Shown here: positions 52,682-57,902 of the stretch, piece by piece
Layout: the number at the start of each line of letters is the position of its first letter
How positions within the stretch are numbered: the stretch's first letter is position 1
Assembly (NCBI GenBank): GCA_045536775.1
Contig: JAZSOD010000010.1
Coordinates: 1-57,902, forward strand
Length of the DNA stretch: 57,902 bases
Direction: 5' to 3'
Origin: UBA4717 sp045536775
GTDB taxonomy: Bacteria > Bacillota > Clostridia > Oscillospirales > CAG-272
The notes under the pieces: model-generated
The model's database searches: none
The model's input: the letters and a program-made list of their open reading frames with translations, nothing else
Told to the model about the DNA's origin: nothing
Position numbers and translations under genes: made by a program

Positions 52682-52748
52682 ACGGTGACGTTTTCGTTTG
52701 ATTCAGCCGAACCGTACTGCGAAGGATTAACCGAAGGAGGACATTAAA

Positions 52749-53504
52749 ATGTCAGTAATCTCTATCAAGCAGCTGCTCGAAGCAGGCGTCCATTTCGGAC
52801 ATCACACAAGAAGATGGAACCCCAAAATGGCTGAGTACATCTTCACAGAAAGAAACGGTATCTACATCATCGACCTTCAGAAGACAGTTAAGAAGTTCGA
52901 GGAGGCTTACATGTTCGTTCGCGAGCTCGCAAGCGCTAAGGGTACCATCCTCTTCGTTGGTACGAAGAAGCAAGCCGCAGAAACCATCAAGGAAGAAGCT
53001 GAAAAGTGCGATATGTACTACGTAAGCGAAAGATGGCCCGGCGGTATGCTCACAAACTTCAAGACCATCAAGAAGAGCATCGCACGTCTCAAGAGCCTCG
53101 AAAAGATGCAGGCAGACGGCACATTCGATCTCCTTCCCAAGAAGGAAGTTGCAGCTCTCGTTAAGGAAATGAACGACCTCGAGAGAAACTACGGCGGTAT
53201 CAAGGAAATGGAAACTCTTCCCGACGCTGTATTTATAGTAGACCCCAGAAAAGAAAGAAACGCAGTTCTCGAAGCTAAGAAGCTCGGCATTCCGGTAGTT
53301 GCAATTGTTGATACCAACTGCGATCCTGACGATGCTGACTACATCATCCCCGGTAACGATGACGCTATCCGCGCTATCAAGCTTATCGCAGGCGTTCTCG
53401 CTGACGCTGTTATCGAAGGCAGACAGGGCGAGCAGATCGGCGCAGCTGACGAAGCTGACAAGACCGAGGCTGAAGCAGCTGAAGACGCTGAAGCTAACGA
53501 ATAA
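52749..53504 (+). CDS. rpsB: 30S ribosomal protein S2
   Basis: A 251-residue S2: MSVISIKQLLEAGVHFGHHT, RRWNPKMAEYIFTERNGIYI and PGGMLTNFKTIKKSI. The acidic C-terminal tail (TEAEAAEDAEANE) is longer than in E. coli. It has a strong GGAGG site and precedes tsf by 31 bases. It is divergent from pyrH, unlike most bacteria. Confidence 0.98.
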   Translation: MSVISIKQLLEAGVHFGHHTRRWNPKMAEYIFTERNGIYIIDLQKTVKKFEEAYMFVRELASAKGTILFVGTKKQAAETIKEEAEKCDMYYVSERWPGGMLTNFKTIKKSIARLKSLEKMQADGTFDLLPKKEVAALVKEMNDLERNYGGIKEMETLPDAVFIVDPRKERNAVLEAKKLGIPVVAIVDTNCDPDDADYIIPGNDDAIRAIKLIAGVLADAVIEGRQGEQIGAADEADKTEAEAAEDAEANE

Positions 53505-53535
53505 TTAAATATTACCGAGAAAGGAATTTATAACT

Positions 53536-54462
53536 ATGGCAGTACAGATTTCCGCTAAAGACGTTGCCGAGCTCAGAAAGAAGACCGGCTGCGGTATGAT
53601 GGAGTGCAAGAAGGCGCTCGTTGAAGCTGAAGGTAATTTTGACGAAGCTGTTAAGGTTCTCCGCGAAAAGGGACTTGCAGTTGCGGCAAAGAAGGCTGAC
53701 AGAATTGCCGCTGAGGGTGTTGTTGACATTCTCGTTGAGGGCAACACAGCCGCTATCATCGAAGTTAACTCCGAAACAGACTTCGTTGCTAAGAACGATA
53801 ACTTCAAGGAGTTCGTTAAGAACGTCCTTAAGACCATCATTGCTGAGCGCCCCGCTTCTGTTGAGGAGCTTCTCGCTAAGCCCTACGCTGACGGTCTCAC
53901 CGTTGAAACAAAGCTCAAGGAAATGATATTCACCATCGGTGAAAATATGAACATCCGCCGCTTTACCGTTGTTGACGGTACTCTCAGCACATATATCCAC
54001 GGTAACGGCCAGACCGGTATCATCATCAACTTTGAGGCTGATGACGCGGCTAAGAACAACGCAGGCTTTGCTGAATTTGCAAAGAACATCGCACTTCAGT
54101 GCGCTGCTATGCCTGTTCTCTACCTCGACAAGGAGTCCGTTCCCGCTTCTGTTATCGAAGAGGAAAAGAACATCCTCATCGCTCAGATCAAGAACGATCC
54201 CAAGAACGCAAGCAAGCCCGAAAACATCATCGAAAAGATGGTTACAGGTAAGATCGGTAAGTACTACGAGACAAACTGCCTCGTTGAACAGGCTTACGTT
54301 AAGGAAGATGACATTTCCGTTGCTAAGTACGTTGAAAGAACCGCAAAGGAATTCGGCGGCAGCATCAAGATTATTGGCTACGTTAAGTACGAAAAGGGCG
54401 AAGGCCTTGAAAAGAGAGAAGACGACCTCGCAGCTGAGGTTGCTAAGCTCGTTAACGGCTGA
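53536..54462 (+). CDS. tsf: Elongation factor Ts
   Basis: A 308-residue nucleotide exchange factor for EF-Tu. Start MAVQISAKDVAELRKKTGCG, then MMECKKALVEAEGNFDEAV, and the TDFVAKND segment. Length fits the family. It ends in a strong terminator. Confidence 0.97.
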   Translation: MAVQISAKDVAELRKKTGCGMMECKKALVEAEGNFDEAVKVLREKGLAVAAKKADRIAAEGVVDILVEGNTAAIIEVNSETDFVAKNDNFKEFVKNVLKTIIAERPASVEELLAKPYADGLTVETKLKEMIFTIGENMNIRRFTVVDGTLSTYIHGNGQTGIIINFEADDAAKNNAGFAEFAKNIALQCAAMPVLYLDKESVPASVIEEEKNILIAQIKNDPKNASKPENIIEKMVTGKIGKYYETNCLVEQAYVKEDDISVAKYVERTAKEFGGSIKIIGYVKYEKGEGLEKREDDLAAEVAKLVNG

Positions 54463-54480
54463 TAACCGAAACTTAAAAAT

Positions 54481-54506
54481 CCTCGGAGTGCTCCGAGGAT
54501 TTTTTG
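54481..54506. terminator. Terminator of rpsB-tsf
   Basis: Stem CCTCGGAG/CTCCGAGG, loop TG, then T run on the plus strand; also T-rich on the minus strand, where it may end the small ORF at 54510. Confidence 0.85.
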
Positions 54507-54509
54507 TTT

Positions 54510-54728
54510 TCACTTTTTCTCAAGCTTCTCTGCCCCGTCGCCTATGTAATCGACTGTATCCGAAACTACCGCAAGCTCGCAAAGCGGCTTGTAGCCGAAA
54601 AACAAATATTGTTCGGCTGTCGGATTGCCGATAAGCTTTTTTATGTTGTCGGGCGCGGGAAAAAGCCTTCCCTTAACTAACTTATAGTACATGCCAATAC
54701 CCGCATTTTTGTTTGAACGATATTTCAT
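54510..54728 (-). CDS. Small hypothetical protein
   Basis: A 72-residue ORF; MYYKLVKGRLFPAPDNIKKL and LFFGYKPLCEL resemble short phage-associated hypothetical proteins, but I cannot place it. A GGAGG site upstream is 17 bases from the ATG and in a poor position, so the start is doubtful. It may be a decayed gene. It converges on tsf and shares its terminator. Confidence 0.4.
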   Translation of the reverse strand: MKYRSNKNAGIGMYYKLVKGRLFPAPDNIKKLIGNPTAEQYLFFGYKPLCELAVVSDTVDYIGDGAEKLEKK

Positions 54729-54778
54729 TTATGACTGAAAGCAAAAAACACACCTCCGTGTAAATTTTTACCTATCAC

Positions 54779-54807
54779 TTTACATTTATAATAAAATGTG
54801 TTAAAAT
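54779..54807 (+). promoter_or_regulatory. Promoter of the esterase lipoprotein gene
   Basis: Plus strand: -35 TTTACA (54779-54784), 17-base spacer, -10 TAAAAT (54802-54807), about 85 bases before the ATG. Confidence 0.7.
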
Positions 54808-54891
54808 TAATAGGTCTTTTGATTTTACCATTTATAATATATGCAAAAGGTCGCATTTTGCCACCAATACTACTGTTTTACGGAGATAATG

Positions 54892-56901
54892 ATGAAGTTT
54901 AAGAAAATATGTGCCGTTGCACTTCTTATATTTGCGGCGATGATAACCGTTTCGTGTGACAGCAATAGTCAAAGCTCGATCACACTGTTTTCAAGGGGAA
55001 AAACAAATTATACCGTGGTCTGCGCGTCAAATGCCTCCGAGACCGTATCTGCAGCGGCAGTATCGATAGCGCGCGCGGCAGCTATCACCGCTAATGCAGA
55101 GATCAGAGTTGACGTTGACTCCGTACCGTCAGGCGAGCACGCAGGCCTCGAGATAATTGTTGGCGAAACAAACAGACCCGTATCTGTAGAAACTCCCGAA
55201 AACCCCAATGATTTTATTATTGCGGTCGACGGCGACAGTCTTGTGCTTCTCGGCGGCTCAGACAAGGCAACTGCAGATGCGGTCGAGTATTTCTGCACCG
55301 AGCTTATTGCTGAGAAGACTGTAATCGAGCGCAACTACACTTACGAATATACTCACAAAAGAACACGGATAATTACAGATAACGGAGCAATCGAGGCATA
55401 CACGGTTACCGGTGACGTAGACTCGGAGGTAATTGACGATATTGCAAGTGCATTGTTTGAAAAGACCGGCACCAAGGCAAGCGACACACCGTCCGATTCG
55501 GCGGTGAGAATAACCGTATCCTTAGATGAAAGTGTCAACTCCAACACAGTTAGATTTTCGGCAATCGACACCGGCATCAGCATAGCCGTGCCGTCAAAGC
55601 TTGCAATCTCGCAGATTGCCGACACCATCAGAAACGAGTTTGAAAAGCTTGATACGATAGAGCTGTCAAGCGATAATTACGTCGATTTTAATTATCCGCC
55701 CGTTACGTTAAGCGATATTCCGAGCGACGTTGAGGTCTATTTCGTCGGTGAGACCGACAAAAATCCTCTCGAATACGAGGTCGGAGAGGAGATCACATTC
55801 ACGGTAACACTCAAGGCAGACGGAGAAACGGTCTCGGCTCCCCTTTTCGTCTATGAGATAAGACAGGACGGCAAGGGTCTTATTAAGCGAGATCACGTCA
55901 ATGCCCAAAGCGGAAGCACAGTCATAAAGACCACTCTTGAGACTCCCGGATTCGTCAGACTTTACGTTGCGGTAACCAGCGCAAGCGGTACCGAGCTTAA
56001 GGGTGTTTCGCCCTTCAACGGCGGCGCGGGTGCTTCGGTTTCACAAATTGCGCAAAGCGTTTCCGAGCCCGAGGATTTTGACGAGTTCTGGCAGGTAGAG
56101 CTTGCAAAGCTTGACGAGGTCAGACCTGCGGTCACGATAGTCAAGGACTTGTCCGATGATTACCCCGGCTTTAGTGTATGGGATGTACGTATCGACTGTG
56201 TTGGTGATCCCGTTTCGGGTTACGTTTCTTTCCCGAAGGATGCAGACCCCGAGTCGCTCCCGATCCTTGTCGGATTTACAGGTTACGGAGTCGTGCCGAT
56301 GACTCCAGCTGTCAGCAGTAAATACATCGTGTTCTCAGTAAACGCACACAGCATTGATAATGATCGCGAACCCGAATACTACACCTCGCTTTCACGCGGT
56401 GAGCTTATTTCGTACGGATTTAATTACAAAGAAAATCTCGACCGCGACAAAGTATATTTCAAAAACATGATACTCCGTGACGTTCAGGCGGTAAGATATC
56501 TTAAAACGCTCCCTGTTTGGGATGGCAAAAACATTAGCCTGAACGGCGGAAGTCAAGGCGGATTCCAGGCAACCGCAGTTGCCGCGCTCGACCCCGACGT
56601 AAGTTATCTGTATACGGCGTATACGTGGATGTGCGACATCGGCGGAGCAGGCGCGGGTAGACTCCCCGGTTGGCAGCCCGACTACACAGACGCACTTAGG
56701 TACTATGATACGATTAACTTTGCGCGCAGAGTTAAGTGCCTCGCAAGTATTGACGCGGGACTTGGTGACGACGTATCCACACCGACGGGCATTATGTCGA
56801 TGTTCAACGCAATGACCTGTCCGAAGACGTTAAACTTTACGCAGAATATGACCCACTACTACACTCCCCCAACAAGCGACGTGTTCACGCTGCGTGGGTA
56901 A
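54892..56901 (+). CDS. Lipoprotein with C-terminal acetyl xylan esterase (AXE1)-like domain
   Basis: A 669-residue protein. Signal: MKFKKICAVALLIFAAMITV then Cys22, a lipobox-like site. Residues about 40-150 resemble the N-terminal domain found before alpha-glucuronidases (VVCASNASETVSAAAVSIA). The C-terminal third is an AXE1-type alpha/beta hydrolase: nucleophile Ser554 in GGSQGGF, an Asp in the SIDAGLGDDVSTPTG segment and a His in NMTHYYTPP. It probably removes acetyl groups from plant polysaccharides at the cell surface. The ATG at 54892 is preferred (GGAG 6 bases upstream); an ATG three bases earlier is equally in frame. Confidence 0.88.
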   Translation: MKFKKICAVALLIFAAMITVSCDSNSQSSITLFSRGKTNYTVVCASNASETVSAAAVSIARAAAITANAEIRVDVDSVPSGEHAGLEIIVGETNRPVSVETPENPNDFIIAVDGDSLVLLGGSDKATADAVEYFCTELIAEKTVIERNYTYEYTHKRTRIITDNGAIEAYTVTGDVDSEVIDDIASALFEKTGTKASDTPSDSAVRITVSLDESVNSNTVRFSAIDTGISIAVPSKLAISQIADTIRNEFEKLDTIELSSDNYVDFNYPPVTLSDIPSDVEVYFVGETDKNPLEYEVGEEITFTVTLKADGETVSAPLFVYEIRQDGKGLIKRDHVNAQSGSTVIKTTLETPGFVRLYVAVTSASGTELKGVSPFNGGAGASVSQIAQSVSEPEDFDEFWQVELAKLDEVRPAVTIVKDLSDDYPGFSVWDVRIDCVGDPVSGYVSFPKDADPESLPILVGFTGYGVVPMTPAVSSKYIVFSVNAHSIDNDREPEYYTSLSRGELISYGFNYKENLDRDKVYFKNMILRDVQAVRYLKTLPVWDGKNISLNGGSQGGFQATAVAALDPDVSYLYTAYTWMCDIGGAGAGRLPGWQPDYTDALRYYDTINFARRVKCLASIDAGLGDDVSTPTGIMSMFNAMTCPKTLNFTQNMTHYYTPPTSDVFTLRG

Positions 56902-56910
56902 GTGACATTC

Positions 56911-56941
56911 AAAAAAGGCTCCTTTGTGCAAGGAGCCTTTT
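56911..56941 (+). terminator. Terminator of the esterase gene
   Basis: Stem AAAGGCTCCTT/AAGGAGCCTTT with loop TGTGC, T run downstream, 10 bases after the stop. Confidence 0.85.
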
Positions 56942-56978
56942 GTGTCGAATATTAACGGAAACTTTTTGCCTGTTTATA

Positions 56979-57008
56979 TTGACAAAGCACGGGAGTATAT
57001 GGTAAAAT
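56979..57008 (+). promoter_or_regulatory. Promoter of tRNA-Gln
   Basis: -35 TTGACA (56979-56984), 18-base spacer, -10 TAAAAT (57003-57008), 22 bases before the tRNA. Confidence 0.75.
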
Positions 57009-57029
57009 ATCATTCGTGACAGTTCATAT

Positions 57030-57103
57030 TGGGGTGTAGCCAAGCGGTTAAGGCACCAGACTTTGACTCTGGCATTTCGTTGGTTCAAATCCAACCACTC
57101 CAG
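57030..57103 (+). tRNA. tRNA-Gln (anticodon UUG)
   Basis: Cloverleaf folds: acceptor TGGGGTG / CACTCCA with one G-U pair, D arm GCCAAGCGGTTAAGGC, anticodon arm CCAGACTTTGACTCTGG with TTG, T arm GTTGGTTCAAATCCAAC. The discriminator G is followed by an encoded CCA (57104-57106). It decodes CAA and CAG by wobble. Confidence 0.96.
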
Positions 57104-57197
57104 CCAAAAATCTCCTCGGACGAAGTACGGGGAGATTTTTACTTTTTCACTTTTCACTCTTCACTTTTCACTAAATCCGTCCGAGGAGATTTTTGGC
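57103..57197. repeat. 20-base perfect inverted repeat flanking T/C-rich filler, next to tRNA-Gln
   Basis: Left arm at 57103-57122 starts in the tRNA's terminal GCCA; right arm at 57178-57197 is its exact reverse complement. Between lie degenerate copies of TTTTCACT. Left arm plus GGAGATTTTT also makes the tRNA terminator (57106-57143). It could be a small insertion at the tRNA end or a relic of one. The region 57198-57325 otherwise has only a promoter. Confidence 0.6.
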
Positions 57198-57266
57198 AAA
57201 GTAATAAGTAATAGTGAATAGTGAAAAAGTGTGGTTGAATTTGCTGCGCAAAATCTTCACTTTAAG

Positions 57267-57295
57267 TTGAAAAGTAATAGGTTTTGTGGTATAAT
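57267..57295 (+). promoter_or_regulatory. Promoter of the four-helix-bundle gene
   Basis: -35 TTGAAA (57267-57272), 17-base spacer, -10 TATAAT (57290-57295), 31 bases before the ATG. Confidence 0.8.
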
Positions 57296-57325
57296 GGAGA
57301 AAAGTAAAGCAAGGAGGTAGGCAAT

Positions 57326-57670
57326 ATGTCCGAAAGTCCTTTGATGATAAAGTCGAAAGCGTTTGCTTTGGAAGTTATTCGCGCTTGTAAGGCGTTGAGA
57401 GAAGCGAGGTGCGAAAGTGCGTTGATCAATCAGTTTTTGCGTTCGGGAACGAGCATTGGCGCGAATATTCGTGAGGCTTTCTATGCTCAAGGCAAGGCGG
57501 ATTTTGTGGCAAAATTACATATTGCCCTCAAGGAATGCTCCGAAACGGAATATTGGCTTGAGCTTTTGATTGAGAGTGGATATTATTACGATAAAACGAT
57601 TTTGGATAGATGTGTTGAGGTAAAACGAATTTTGATTGCCTCGATCAACACGGCGAAGGAGAATAAATGA
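57326..57670 (+). CDS. Four-helix-bundle protein (23S rRNA intervening-sequence type)
   Basis: A 114-residue, mostly helical protein: SKAFALEVIRACKALREARC, FLRSGTSIGANIREAFYAQG and the LHIALKECSETEYWLELLIE segment are typical of this family. Members sit in 23S rRNA intervening sequences or near mobile DNA; their function is unknown. A GGAGG site precedes the ATG. The stop overlaps the next start (ATGA). Confidence 0.9.
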   Translation: MSESPLMIKSKAFALEVIRACKALREARCESALINQFLRSGTSIGANIREAFYAQGKADFVAKLHIALKECSETEYWLELLIESGYYYDKTILDRCVEVKRILIASINTAKENK

Positions 57671-57902
57671 ATACCTACATTATGGATGCGTTGAAGCGAT
57701 TCAGAAGCATTCTTTCCTCAGACGAAGCACTATCCTCCGAAACCATTGATTCGATAATAGGCGAGCTTGAAATGATGAAAATGGAATTAGAACAGCATAT
57801 CACAAATATGCCGCAAGCTGAAGAATACAAACATATACGTTGTTCCGCTGAAAATACAGTTCAAAAATTATTGGAAATCTTGGACTTGTTCGAAGAGATT
57901 CC
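57667..57902 (+). CDS. Partial hypothetical protein coupled to the four-helix-bundle gene
   Basis: Starts MNTYIMDALKRFRSILSSDE at an ATG overlapping the previous stop and stays open to the window edge (78 codons). It is charged and helical, with ELEMMKMELEQHITNMPQ. I do not recognise it; the end is outside the window. Confidence 0.65.
   Translation, partial: MNTYIMDALKRFRSILSSDEALSSETIDSIIGELEMMKMELEQHITNMPQAEEYKHIRCSAENTVQKLLEILDLFEEI

Noticed and set aside
53512..54513. 333-codon minus-strand open frame opposite tsf
   Set aside because: Leucine- and serine-rich shadow of a highly expressed gene with strongly biased codons.
54732..54757. TTG or GTG start near GGAGGTG for the 72-residue ORF
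   Set aside because: Those codons are in different frames and hit stops within a few to 17 codons.

Overview
The window looks like a chromosomal segment of an anaerobic, endospore-lineage Firmicute (class Clostridia, probably gut-associated). Evidence: a PolC-type replicase, the cdaA-ybbR pair, a complete spoIIAA-spoIIAB-sigF operon, the spoVB-mazG-hup-yabO-yabP-yabQ-divIC sporulation/division cluster, HemZ, Hsp90, a GH4 alpha-galactosidase with an AraC regulator, and consensus sigma-A promoters. Most genes lie on the minus strand. The species cannot be named from sequence alone.

Layout. 1-152: start of a sugar-type ABC ATPase (minus). 365-5612 (minus): tex, an rsuA-type pseudouridine synthase, a 35-residue membrane peptide, a class A beta-lactamase-fold lipid-anchored or membrane protein and a fumarate hydratase alpha subunit. 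5710-9924 (minus): divIC, yabQ, yabP, yabO, hup, mazG, spoVB. 9943-17756 (minus): uridine kinase-like protein, hemZ, dtd, relA/spoT, recJ, rseC-like. 17767-29413 (minus): FAD oxidoreductase, ybbR, cdaA, a P-loop protein, D-Ala-D-Ala carboxypeptidase, NUDIX hydrolase, phosphoglucomutase, TSCPD protein, prephenate-dehydratase-like protein, htpG. 29592-31125 (plus): spoIIA operon. 31143-32264: RAYT transposase with five REP palindromes and a MazG-like gene. 32312-36811 (minus): polC. 36895-45995: accessory block. 46088-52388 (minus): ispG, rseP, dxr, cdsA, uppS, frr, pyrH. 52749-54462 (plus): rpsB, tsf. Then a lipoprotein esterase, tRNA-Gln, a four-helix-bundle protein and a partial gene.

Two places stand out. 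First, the conserved pyrH-frr-uppS-cdsA-dxr-rseP-ispG...polC order is interrupted between ispG and polC by about 9 kb of accessory DNA: AraC/GH4, a mosaic of mobile-element 'polyvalent' toxin modules (LPD3-like, ART-PolyVal ADP-ribosyltransferase-like, MuF-C-like) present as two fragments, a zinc-ribbon Sel1-repeat gene with a perfect consensus promoter lodged between them, and a frameshifted GH16 gene. The toxin modules are built from near-identical direct repeats and are punctuated by a recurring FIED peptide.

Second, between sigF and polC a RAYT (REP-associated tyrosine transposase) sits among five GTAG-headed palindromes of 24 bp. Two lie inside the transposase reading frame and are translated. 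The two stem families differ by compensatory changes. This is a self-contained REP/RAYT system and the most distinctive structure in the window.

Housekeeping genes act together in stringent and second-messenger signalling (RelA, CdaA), envelope and isoprenoid synthesis (Dxr, IspG, UppS, CdsA), translation (RpsB, Tsf, Frr, Dtd), repair and replication (RecJ, PolC) and sporulation control (SpoIIA, YabPQ, SpoVB).
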